From Bifidobacterium panos (GTDB taxonomy: Bacteria; Actinomycetota; Actinomycetes; Actinomycetales; Bifidobacteriaceae): a stretch of DNA of 64,000 nucleotides. The notes beneath the pieces are model-generated. The model was not told the DNA's origin. It saw only the letters and a list, made by a program, of their open reading frames with translations, and did no database searches. The position numbers and the translations under genes were made by a program. The stretch spans positions 44,348 to 108,347 of the forward strand of contig NZ_JAAIIJ010000023.1 of assembly GCF_012932445.1 (NCBI RefSeq). The letters are read 5' to 3'. Within the stretch, counting starts at the first letter, position 1, and every line of letters starts with the position of its first letter. Below, piece after piece: positions 56,251 through 64,000 of the stretch.

Positions 56251-56581
56251 GTTCCTCTTCGAGTTGCTGGATGCGCAGGGCCTGGGCGGCGATGAGCTGG
56301 TCGCGCGGGTCGACGGCCTTGCCCTGCGGCGCGGATAGGTCGGGAGACTGCTTCCAGCGGGCGAAGGCGCGCTCGATGCGCTTATAGCCGACAAGCTTGG
56401 GATCCAAACCGGCCTCGCGGAACAGGGCCGCGGGCTTCTCACCCTCCCTATAGCGGCGCATGCACTCCACGCGGAACCAGTCCGCGTAGCGGATACGCGA
56501 GGACGCGTCAATACTGTCCACCGCAGCCAACGACGACAAATACGCCCGCTGACCCGACGTGAAACTTTGCGGCTCACTCAT
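56231..56581 (-). CDS. HTH protein resembling transposase OrfA
   Basis: 116 residues from MSEPQSFTSG, with AAGGA ten bases upstream; ATG codons 8 and 10 codons upstream are alternatives. The region RIRYADWFRVECMRRYREGEKPAALFREAGLDPKLVGYKRIERAFARWK matches the HTH/OrfA pattern (F-Y-x-G-x-P-x-x-F-x-x-x-G-x-D). A short coiled coil (RIQQLEEELRLKQE) ends it. No OrfB follows, so it is either a remnant of an IS or a stand-alone regulator; surrounded by repeats. Confidence 0.6.
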   Translation of the reverse strand: MSEPQSFTSGQRAYLSSLAAVDSIDASSRIRYADWFRVECMRRYREGEKPAALFREAGLDPKLVGYKRIERAFARWKQSPDLSAPQGKAVDPRDQLIAAQALRIQQLEEELRLKQE

Positions 56582-56653
56582 CCGTGCACCATCCTTATCA
56601 ATCATCGCCATTCCGGCCGAAGCCTTATTCGGTCATTGTCATTTCGACTTATT

Positions 56654-56761
56654 TGTCATTTCGACCGAGCGCAGCGAGTGGAGAAATCTTGCTTTGCATG
56701 CTTATGACGTTGGCCGAAAGATTTCTCCGCTTCGGCCTGGCGGCCTCCGGTCGAAATGACA
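56654..56761. repeat. REP-like hairpin (GTCATTTCGACC family)
   Basis: TGTCATTTCGACCG and its exact complement at 56748-56761 form the outer arms; GAGAAATCT / AGATTTCTC form an inner stem. Extra fragments of the arm occur at 56635-56648 and 56779-56790. Similar hairpins are scattered in intergenic regions of many bacteria. This and the adjacent G8 run fill the 325-base gap between the HTH gene and the giant surface protein gene. Confidence 0.75.
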
Positions 56762-56765
56762 GTAA

Positions 56766-56773
56766 GGGGGGGG
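56766..56773. repeat. G8 homopolymer
   Basis: Eight G on the plus strand in the gap between the HTH gene and the 3' end of the giant surface protein gene; not in a recognisable gene. Confidence 0.9.
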
Positions 56774-56906
56774 AGGCATGCCCGGTCGAAATGATATGAG
56801 GAAAGGCGGGGGAAGCGGGGCACGAGCCCCATGTCCCCCGCCTTTCGGAAACCGTCAACCGGCCGGTGGCCGGGCGGTTTAAGCCCGGCCGGGCCGGTTG
56901 TTCGGT

Positions 56907-59900
56907 TTAGTGGGAGCGACGGCGGCGCAGGGCGCTAGCGGCGAAGCCGGTAGCAGCCAGGGCCAGGGCCGTAAGGCCCGCGGCGAAGCCGGTGGCGCCG
57001 GTGGAGGCCAGGGCGTTGACCTTGGTCCAGCGGGCGTGCAGCTTCTTGCCGATCGCATCCTCCAGGTTGGTGATCAGGTTGCCCTCGTCGTCGTACCAGC
57101 CCTCGAACGTGTAGCCCTCACGCGTCGGCACGGGCAGCTTGCCGTCCTCGCCGGTCCAGTCGGCGGGGATGTCGCCGCCGTTGGCGTCGAACGCGTCCGC
57201 CACGCTGGTCCACTTGACGTGCAGCTTCTTGCCGATGGCGTCCTCGAGGTTGGTGATCAGGTTGCCCTGCTCGTCATACCAGCCGTCGAACTTGCTGCCG
57301 GGCTTGTACGGCAGGGGGAGCTTGCCGTCCTCACCAGTCCAGCCGGAGGGCAGGTTGCCGCCGTCGGTGTCGAACGCGTCGTTCACATTCGTCCACTTGG
57401 CGTGCAGCTTCTTGCCCACGGCGTCCTCGACGTTCGTGATGCGGTTGCCGTCCTCGTCGTACCAGCCATCGAACTTATAGCCCGGCTTGCTCGGCAGGGG
57501 CAGCTTGCCGTCCTCACCAGTCCAACCGTCAGGCAGGTTGCCGCCGTCGGTGTCGAACGCGTCGTCGACCGGGGTCCACTTCGGATGCAGCTTCTTACCG
57601 GCCGCGTCCTCGACGTTGGTCACGGGGTTGCCGTCCTCGTCCACCCAGCCGTCGAACTTATAGCCCGGCTTGCTGGGAACGGGCAGCTTGCCGTCCTCGC
57701 CGGTCCAATCGTCGGGGATGGTCACGTCGCCGTCCACGTCGAACTCGGTGGGCAGCTTGGTCCAGTGGGCGGTCAGCTTCTTGCCGGCCGCGTCCTTGAC
57801 CGTGGTCACCCGGTTGCCGTCCTCGTCGTACCAGCCATCGAAACGGTAACCGTCACGCGTCGGGGTCGGCAGCTCGCCATCCTCACCCGTCCAATCGTCC
57901 GGCAACGTGCCGCCGTCGGGGTTGAACGCGTCGTCGACCTTGGTCCACTTCGCGTGCAGCTTCTTGCCCACGGCGTCCTTCACGGTGGTGATCAGGTTGC
58001 CGTCCTCGTCGTACCAGCCGTCGAACTTGTAACCAGGCAGGGTCGGGGTGGGCAGCTCGCCGTCAGCGCCCGTCCAGTCGTCGGGCAGGGTGCCGTCGCC
58101 GGGGTCGAACGCGTCGTCGATCTTCGTCCACTTCGCGGTCAGGTTCTTGCCCACCGCATCCTTCAGCGTGGTCACCTGATTGCCGTCCTCGTCAAACCAG
58201 CCATCGAACTTGTAGCCGTCACGGCTCGGGATGGGCAGATTGCCGTCCATGCCGGTCCAATCCGACGGGATCGTACCGCCGTCGGGGTTCAAGCCCTCCG
58301 TGCTCGGGTTCTTCGTCCACTTCGCCGTCAGGGTCTTGTCGCCCAAGTCGGACGCACCGATCGCAGTGACCTGCTTGCCGTCCTGATCAACCCAACCCGC
58401 GAACGTGTAACCGTCCTTCGTCGGGCTCTTCAGGGTCGCACCCACGCCATACGTGTACGTGGCGGGGTTCTTCGGGTCCGAACCGCCGTCGAGCTTGTAG
58501 GTCAGCTTGTAGGTGTTGGCCTTCCAGGTGGCGTTGACCTGCAGCATCGACTGGGTGAACGTCTTACCCTTCACATCCCGATCCCAGCCGGTGAACGTGT
58601 AGCCGGTACGGGTCGGATCCGCCGGAACGGTGTACGTGGTGCCCAGCGCGCCGGTCTGGATATTGGACGTGTTGCCGTCCTTGTCCGTGCCGCCGTTGTA
58701 GGCGAACAACACCACACCGGTCGCATTCCGCACATACTGCGCCGTCAACACCACATCCTTGCCTGGCATGGTCAGACTCGCCAGCTCGTCACTGGTGACC
58801 AGGCCAAACTCGTCGGACTGCCAGCCGACGAACGACCAGCCAGCCTCGGGAGCGACCTCCGGCGCCTTGACGTCCTTCAGCTTCGCGTCAGTGGCCACCT
58901 TATACGTCTTGGCGTCCTTCAGCGAACCATGATCGCCCTTGGCGAACGACACCGTGTGCGGGTCCGCGGTCCAGTCGGCCGTCAGCACCAGCGACGCCGC
59001 ATCGAACGTACCGGAGGGATCGACCTTCTTGCCATCCGCGAGCCAGCCCTTGAACGTGTACCCGTCCTTCGTCGGGTTCGCGGGCACGTCGTACTTCGTG
59101 CCCAGCGGGCCGGACAGGGTGAGCACGCCCTCGCCGCCGATCTGGCCGCCGTCCGCGTTGAACACCACCGTGGCGGTCGCGTTCTGCGCGTACTGCGCCG
59201 TGAACTCCACGTCCTTGGCCGGCATCACCAGGTTCGCCAGCTGCTCGGAAGTCACCAGGCCGAACTCCTCGGACTGCCAACCCACCAGCGACCAACCAGC
59301 CTCCGCCTCAACCGCCGGAGCCACAACATTGGCATCGGACAGCTTCGCGTCCGTGGCCACCTGATAGTCCGTGGTGCCCGTCAGCGCGCCGTGATCGCCC
59401 TGCTTGAACGTCAACGCGTGGCTGTCCGCGGCCCACTCGGCCACGTACACGCTCACGCCATCGGCATACGTGCCGTCCGGCTCCTGGCCGGTCGCGTCCG
59501 CCCACTTGACGAACGCGTAGCCCTCACGGGTCGGCGTGTTCGGAACGGTGTACTCGGTGCCCTGCTTGCCCTCGAGGGTCACGCTGGCGTCCTTGTTATC
59601 GATCAGGCCGCCGTTCGCATTGAACACGGCCTTCGCGCCCTTGGTTTCCACGTACTGCGCCGTGAACGTCACCGGGTTCTTCGCGCCGGAGACGACGTAC
59701 CCGTCCTTCACGGCGTTCGCGCCGTACAGGCGCTCGTCCTCGCTGGACTGCCAGCCCGTGAACGTCCAACCGGCCTTCGCGCTCACCGTCGGCTCGCCGG
59801 GCACCTTCGCGCCCGAGTTCACCGTGTACTCCGCGTCGCCCGCCAGGGTGCCGTTGTCACCCGGCAGGAACGTGACCGTGTTCGGGTTGACCTCCCACTG

Positions 59901-62900
59901 GGCCGTGTACGTCACCGAAGCGTACTTCGTGGACGGGGTCTTGTCCCAACCCGTGAACTTCCAGCCCGTGCGCGTCGGCTTCTCGGCGGCGGCCGTCTTG
60001 TCCGCCTCGGAATACTCCGCGCCCTCCAGGCCGGTCAACACCAGCGACGAGTCACCCTTCTTGTTGTAGCCGCCGGCGTAGTTGTAATGCACCTCCACGC
60101 TCGACTCCGGCACATACTTCGCCGTGAACGTCACCTCTCGGTTCGCGCCCGACACGACATACGCGTCCACAGTGTCCTGCGAATACACCTTCTGGTTCTC
60201 GCTGGACACCCAGCCCACGAACCGGTAACCGGCGTCAACGCTCACCGTCGGCTTGCCACCGACCGTGTCACCCGACTTCACCTTGTTGTACTCGGTGTTG
60301 CCCGCCAGCGTGCCGTGCTTGTCGTTAGCGTCCTGCACGAACTTCACCGTGTTCTCGTTCGGCGTCCACTTGGCCGTGTACGTCGCGTCCGTCACCAGCT
60401 TCACCTCGGTGGCATCCGCCGCCAGATCGTCCAGGGACGAGGGCGTCGCCGTCCAACCGGCCAACGTGTAACCCGTACGGGTCGGCGCCGGCACCTTCGC
60501 GGTCAGGTTCTGGTTCGTCTTGACGCTCGAGGACGACTTGCCGTCCAGGGTGCCGCCGTTGTAATTGAACAGCACCTCCACGGTCGGCGTGTCCTCGAAC
60601 TCCGCCTCGAAATTCAGGCCCGGCTCGGAAACCAGGGCGGCGATATCCGCCGGCTGATACAACGCGCCCGGCGTCTTCACGTCACCCTTGGTCACGCTGG
60701 CACGCCAGCCCTTGAACACCTGGCCGTCCTTCGCGCTCACCGTCGGGGCCACGTAACCCGTCACACTGCCCAACGTCGCGTCGGTATTCACCGACAGGCT
60801 GGCCGCGCCCGCGGTCTGCTCGCCCTTATTGGCATCCACGGTGAACTTGATGTCGTTGGCCGTCGCGCTCCACTTGGCCGTATAGGTCGCGTTCTCGTAC
60901 TTCAACGACGGGGTCGCGTCCTTGCCGTCCTTCGTCCAACCCTTGAAGTCGTAACCGTTGCGCGTCGGGACCGGGACCTGGTCCGCCTTGTACGCCATGT
61001 CCTGCGTGCCCGTGAGCGACGAAGACGACTTATCATCCAAAGTGCCGCCGTTATAGTCGAACACGACCGTCATCTTGGGCAGATCCTCGTACACCGCGGT
61101 GAACGACAGGCCCGGCTTGGCCTTCACGTCCTTGATCTGCGCCGGCGTGTACACCGTGCCGTCACCGGCCTTCCAGCCAGCGAACTTCTTGCCGGTGCCC
61201 TCGGTCGCGGTCACCACCGGGGCCTCGTAACCCGTCACGCCGCCCAACGCATCGCCGGTCTTCACCGACAGCATGGGCTTGCCCGCGGTCAGCGTGCCGT
61301 CACCGGCCTCGCCCTCGGTCTCGTTCTTCACGGTGAACGTGACATCAATGGGGTCCGCATTCCACACGGCCGTGTACACCGTCACGCCATCCGCGTACGT
61401 GCCCGTCTCGCCCGGCTGCAGGACCGTGGAGCCCGCGGCCCAACCGCCGAACGAGTAACCATCGGTACGCGCCAGGACCTTCGGGGCGGTATAGGTCCTG
61501 CCCTTCAAATCGCTCATGCTCACGAGCGCGTCCTTGCCCGTGTTGTCGATCTGGCCGCCGTTCGCGTTGAACACCACCGTGCACTTGTCATTCGCCACAT
61601 ACTGCGCCGTGAACGTGACCTTCCTGGCCATGTCGCCGGTGCCGGTGCCCTTCACCTCGTACGTCGCCATGTCCTTGGCAGCGTAGACCTTGCCGTCCTC
61701 GCTGGACTTCCAACCAACGAACGTGTAACCCTTGTCCGCGGTCGCCGTCGGGGCCGTGACCGAGGCCTCACCCAACGTCTGGGCCGTCTTCACCGCGTCC
61801 TTGTACTCCGTCACCGCGCCCGCGGGGAACGAACCATGATCGCCCTGGGCGAACGTGACCGTGTTGTCGTTCGCAGTCCAGTTGGCCGTGAACTTCACGT
61901 CCTCCGTATACGTCGCCGTCTTATCGGTCGTGGCCGGAGGTGTCACCGTCGTCGACGTCGTGGTCCAACCAGCGAGCGTGTAACCCGTACGCGTCGGAGC
62001 CGGCACGTCATACGAAGTGCCCTCACGGCCGGTCAACGTCTTCGACGACGCGCCATCAGCAGTGCTGCCGCCGGCGTAATCGAACTGGACCGTCATCTTG
62101 TCCGTATCCGCATACACCGCGGTGAACGTCACATCCGACGACACGACCAGATCGGCCAGCTTATCGGTCGTACTGTCAACCGTGTACACGGCGCCATCCA
62201 CACTCGACTGCCAGCCCGCGAACTTCCGGCCCGCAGCCTTACCGGCATCGGTCATACTCACAACCGGCTTCACATACGCCGGATTCGTCGCCGTGGACAG
62301 CTTGACGCCATTCGCCACCGACAGGGACTCGGGAGCAGTCATCGAACCATACTGCTTCGTCGTGTCCGGGTTGACCACGAACTTCACATTACGCATCGCC
62401 TTCGCTGTGACCGACACATTACCCGTCACCTTCGCAGCAGGAATCGTCAACTCACCCGTGGTTGTATTAAACGTGTAATCCGTATTGGCAGTGAGCTTCT
62501 TGCCGCCAACCGACACCGACACCGACGACGCATCCAACGTGTGACTCGTGTCGGCGGGCTTCAACGTCGTAGTAAACGTATTATTCGCCAACATCACCGT
62601 GTCCTTATTAGTACTCGTCACACCATCCAAGTCATACGACACATCAACACGCTGAATCGAAGTGGACGCCTCACTACCAGCACCCGAGAGAGAGAAGTCC
62701 TCAAACTCAACATAAAAACCTTTATTGTATTGCTTATGATCGTCATTGTTCAGATCATTCCACCGACCCGTGCCGTCACGACCATACTCGGCACAACCTT
62801 CAGCACCCCCAAGGGCATTGGGTTCGCCATTGGACCAGTTGACGTATACGCCATCGGGAGCTTTACCGGTTGATCTTGTGCTGGTGGTCCAGATCTTCGT

Positions 62901-63761
62901 TCCGGCGCTCGGGCCCGTCACCCAATACCAAGCCGTACCGTAATCCTCATCCGCAGCATACGTGCCGATATCGTACGTGTCGGGATCATCAGCCGCATGA
63001 GCCGCAGTTATGAAACGGGTCGCACCAATCCAACCCGGCGCGTTGTTGAACGACTTGTAAATGAGGTTATGCTCCTCTTTCGACTCGATAGTCAGCAAAT
63101 GACCCTTCTGCTCATAAAACTTCATGGACTTCGCCGCACCAAACGCCTCATCCCAATCCAGAGCATCATTGCCAGCCTTTTGGACGAACGTGTACGCGTG
63201 GCCATTGAACAAAGTTATGCTGCACTGCTGGCCGTCGTACTCCACCTGCAGCGTCGCGTTCACGGCGTTGACCGACACCTTCTGCGCTATATTGCTGTCC
63301 AACGTGAACGTCAAACCACGCAAAAACGACTGCAAGTCCAACGCGGCCACACCCTCCGTGGCCGACTCCGACTTCTTGATCACAAGATACTTATACTGTT
63401 TATCGGCAGTCACATCGTCTTTTGCCACGTACGTGCCGTCCTTGTCCAGCGCCTCCACAAACTCGCCGTTCGTCGGAGCGGTCGAGCTCAGGGTGAAATA
63501 CCCCGAATCAACCTGCACCGTGACATACGAGCTGGCGCCACCCGACACGGCCGCGTTGCCCAACTGGTACGTGCCCTTGCTGAGATTGACGTTGGTCCTG
63601 TTGCTCTCGTTCAGCCTCACCGACGGCTTGTCGTCAGCCGCCCACACCGCGGGCACCGCCACCGCAAGCACCATCAGCGCAGCCAAACCGGCCGCCAGTA
63701 TGGCAACCAGCCAGCGCAACAGCCCGCGCCTGACGCCGCTTTGAGATGAAAATCTCACCAT
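56907..63761 (-). CDS. Giant surface protein: C-type lectin domain, many B-repeats, LASTG anchor
   Basis: 2284 residues. Signal peptide 1-41 (AVWA/AD). Residues about 187-354 form a C-type lectin-like domain (GHLLTIESKEEHNLI, WIGATR, NWSNGEPNALGG with EPN at 313-315, GRWNDLNNDD with WND at 334-336). From about 440 to 1815 there are some fifteen Flg_new/InlB-type B-repeats (GYTLAGWTTT, FTAQYV, AKWT). Then seven 60-residue repeats (TLPDDWTGEDGELPTP, GYKFDGWYDEDGN, AVGKKLHAKWT). Anchor NALASTGATGF, hydrophobic helix, RRRRSH at the end. AGGAG six bases before the ATG. Probably binds glycans through the lectin head on a long stalk; specificity is inference. Confidence 0.9.
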   Translation of the reverse strand: MVRFSSQSGVRRGLLRWLVAILAAGLAALMVLAVAVPAVWAADDKPSVRLNESNRTNVNLSKGTYQLGNAAVSGGASSYVTVQVDSGYFTLSSTAPTNGEFVEALDKDGTYVAKDDVTADKQYKYLVIKKSESATEGVAALDLQSFLRGLTFTLDSNIAQKVSVNAVNATLQVEYDGQQCSITLFNGHAYTFVQKAGNDALDWDEAFGAAKSMKFYEQKGHLLTIESKEEHNLIYKSFNNAPGWIGATRFITAAHAADDPDTYDIGTYAADEDYGTAWYWVTGPSAGTKIWTTSTRSTGKAPDGVYVNWSNGEPNALGGAEGCAEYGRDGTGRWNDLNNDDHKQYNKGFYVEFEDFSLSGAGSEASTSIQRVDVSYDLDGVTSTNKDTVMLANNTFTTTLKPADTSHTLDASSVSVSVGGKKLTANTDYTFNTTTGELTIPAAKVTGNVSVTAKAMRNVKFVVNPDTTKQYGSMTAPESLSVANGVKLSTATNPAYVKPVVSMTDAGKAAGRKFAGWQSSVDGAVYTVDSTTDKLADLVVSSDVTFTAVYADTDKMTVQFDYAGGSTADGASSKTLTGREGTSYDVPAPTRTGYTLAGWTTTSTTVTPPATTDKTATYTEDVKFTANWTANDNTVTFAQGDHGSFPAGAVTEYKDAVKTAQTLGEASVTAPTATADKGYTFVGWKSSEDGKVYAAKDMATYEVKGTGTGDMARKVTFTAQYVANDKCTVVFNANGGQIDNTGKDALVSMSDLKGRTYTAPKVLARTDGYSFGGWAAGSTVLQPGETGTYADGVTVYTAVWNADPIDVTFTVKNETEGEAGDGTLTAGKPMLSVKTGDALGGVTGYEAPVVTATEGTGKKFAGWKAGDGTVYTPAQIKDVKAKPGLSFTAVYEDLPKMTVVFDYNGGTLDDKSSSSLTGTQDMAYKADQVPVPTRNGYDFKGWTKDGKDATPSLKYENATYTAKWSATANDIKFTVDANKGEQTAGAASLSVNTDATLGSVTGYVAPTVSAKDGQVFKGWRASVTKGDVKTPGALYQPADIAALVSEPGLNFEAEFEDTPTVEVLFNYNGGTLDGKSSSSVKTNQNLTAKVPAPTRTGYTLAGWTATPSSLDDLAADATEVKLVTDATYTAKWTPNENTVKFVQDANDKHGTLAGNTEYNKVKSGDTVGGKPTVSVDAGYRFVGWVSSENQKVYSQDTVDAYVVSGANREVTFTAKYVPESSVEVHYNYAGGYNKKGDSSLVLTGLEGAEYSEADKTAAAEKPTRTGWKFTGWDKTPSTKYASVTYTAQWEVNPNTVTFLPGDNGTLAGDAEYTVNSGAKVPGEPTVSAKAGWTFTGWQSSEDERLYGANAVKDGYVVSGAKNPVTFTAQYVETKGAKAVFNANGGLIDNKDASVTLEGKQGTEYTVPNTPTREGYAFVKWADATGQEPDGTYADGVSVYVAEWAADSHALTFKQGDHGALTGTTDYQVATDAKLSDANVVAPAVEAEAGWSLVGWQSEEFGLVTSEQLANLVMPAKDVEFTAQYAQNATATVVFNADGGQIGGEGVLTLSGPLGTKYDVPANPTKDGYTFKGWLADGKKVDPSGTFDAASLVLTADWTADPHTVSFAKGDHGSLKDAKTYKVATDAKLKDVKAPEVAPEAGWSFVGWQSDEFGLVTSDELASLTMPGKDVVLTAQYVRNATGVVLFAYNGGTDKDGNTSNIQTGALGTTYTVPADPTRTGYTFTGWDRDVKGKTFTQSMLQVNATWKANTYKLTYKLDGGSDPKNPATYTYGVGATLKSPTKDGYTFAGWVDQDGKQVTAIGASDLGDKTLTAKWTKNPSTEGLNPDGGTIPSDWTGMDGNLPIPSRDGYKFDGWFDEDGNQVTTLKDAVGKNLTAKWTKIDDAFDPGDGTLPDDWTGADGELPTPTLPGYKFDGWYDEDGNLITTVKDAVGKKLHAKWTKVDDAFNPDGGTLPDDWTGEDGELPTPTRDGYRFDGWYDEDGNRVTTVKDAAGKKLTAHWTKLPTEFDVDGDVTIPDDWTGEDGKLPVPSKPGYKFDGWVDEDGNPVTNVEDAAGKKLHPKWTPVDDAFDTDGGNLPDGWTGEDGKLPLPSKPGYKFDGWYDEDGNRITNVEDAVGKKLHAKWTNVNDAFDTDGGNLPSGWTGEDGKLPLPYKPGSKFDGWYDEQGNLITNLEDAIGKKLHVKWTSVADAFDANGGDIPADWTGEDGKLPVPTREGYTFEGWYDDEGNLITNLEDAIGKKLHARWTKVNALASTGATGFAAGLTALALAATGFAASALRRRRSH
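57015..58305 (-). repeat. Seven ~180-bp coding repeats in the giant surface protein gene
   Basis: Units of about 180-186 bases encode the D-W-T-G-E-D-G-x-L-P...G-x-K-F-D-G-W-x-D-E-x-G-N...G-K-K-L-H-x-K-W-T pattern; adjacent units are close at the DNA level, so copy number may change by recombination and assemblies may collapse here. Confidence 0.9.
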
Positions 63762-63823
63762 AAGAAACTCCTAAAATTTCTTTTTCTTCTACCAACCTTC
63801 CCCCAACAAAGACGGCGCTCCCA

Positions 63824-63867
63824 CGCGCGGAATCCGCGCGCGAAGACGCCCTCCCAATCGGGGGAGG
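63824..63867 (-). promoter_or_regulatory. Hairpins in the leader of the giant surface protein gene
   Basis: CGCGCGG-AAT-CCGCGCG (63824-63840) and CCTCCC-AATCGG-GGGAGG (63850-63867) on the plus strand; both lie between the probable promoter and the start codon, so they would fold in the leader RNA. Confidence 0.5.
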
Positions 63868-63946
63868 AGGAAACCCCGAGCATCCGAATCGGTCAGAACC
63901 ATGCGACCGTCCCGGAAGAACGGGGTCACCAATAGCGCAAAAACTA

Positions 63947-63955
63947 CCCCCCCCC
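63947..63955 (-). repeat. G9 homopolymer upstream of the giant surface protein gene
   Basis: Nine C on the plus strand, nine G in the transcribed sense, 186-194 bases before the start codon. A TATACT -10-like box (63988-63993) lies further upstream, so the run would be in the early leader. It is not in the frame of the surface protein. Confidence 0.85.
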
Positions 63956-63987
63956 AGGACAACACAGAACTCCAACAGCGGCGGGTA

Positions 63988-63993
63988 AGTATA
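63988..63993 (-). promoter_or_regulatory. Candidate -10 box of the giant surface protein gene
   Basis: TATACT on the minus strand; the -35 region lies beyond the window edge. The leader would be about 220 bases. Confidence 0.35.
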
Positions 63994-64000
63994 AAAAGTC

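Noticed and set aside
56131..56577. 148-codon frame overlapping the HTH gene, running through the tandem repeats
   Set aside because: Different frame from the OrfA-like protein, very Arg/Pro/Ser-rich, no ribosome-binding site; considered noise.
56898..62873. 1991-codon open frame on the plus strand
   Set aside because: Antisense to the giant surface protein gene; its Arg/His/Val/Leu-rich sequence with repeats mirrors the B-repeats of the true gene.
63634..63975. Short minus-strand frame covering the G9 run upstream of the giant surface protein
   Set aside because: Could be an upstream peptide made phase-variable by the G run, but it overlaps the signal-peptide codons in another frame and has no ribosome-binding site.

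Overview
The window is high-GC actinobacterial DNA that reads as a Bifidobacterium, or a close relative in the Bifidobacteriaceae. This rests on GroEL, HisS, AspS and the FolB-FolK fusion, on the hpt-ftsH-folE-folP order, on a DUF3027 gene next to a cold-shock gene, on a HrcA/CIRCE-controlled groEL, and on an arabinose operon with a LacI-type regulator. No tRNA, rRNA, CRISPR array or complete insertion sequence was seen. The assignment comes from recognising protein sequences, not from a database search.

Left part (1-17.4 kb), housekeeping: hisS-aspS (aspS runs off the left edge), a DUF349 protein, clpC, a double universal stress protein, a cold-shock/DUF3027 pair, a TPM-domain membrane protein followed by an OmpR-type response regulator and its sensor kinase, an orphan WXG100 protein, groEL with a CIRCE operator, cspA, a LytR_C-domain membrane protein and ung.

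Middle (17.5-35.5 kb): a surface protein with an unusual N-terminus and a DUF6273-like C-terminus, tesB, then a long leftward run of closely packed genes. In transcription order these are an AI-2E-family transporter, a processive GT2, an ABC ATPase and permease, a D-Ala-D-Ala carboxypeptidase, hpt, ftsH, folE and folP. After a hairpin repeat come folB-folK and DUF3180. This is the conserved actinobacterial folate/ftsH neighbourhood without tilS.

Accessory part (35.5-46.3 kb): a complete sortase pilus operon transcribed leftwards. It holds a two-domain Spy0128-like major pilin (NPTG sorting motif), a class B sortase, a small LASTG minor pilin, a signal peptidase lacking the usual Lys, and a 1628-residue repeat adhesin (VPATG). 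A run of nine G lies in the pilin signal-peptide codons and would make the operon phase-variable. Next to it, an AbiEii-like toxin/antitoxin pair is flanked by two direct copies of a 128-bp hairpin repeat; a related third copy lies after folP.

Right part (46.3-64 kb): araA-araD-araB with LacI-type operators and a LacI regulator, then rplS-lepB-rnhB, pgi, a repeat-rich intergenic stretch with a transposase-OrfA-like HTH gene, and a 2284-residue surface protein. That protein has a C-type lectin domain, many InlB-like B-repeats, seven near-identical 60-residue repeats and a LASTG anchor. A second G9 run lies upstream of it. The window therefore encodes three large surface-protein loci, two of them with nine-base G runs suited to on/off switching.
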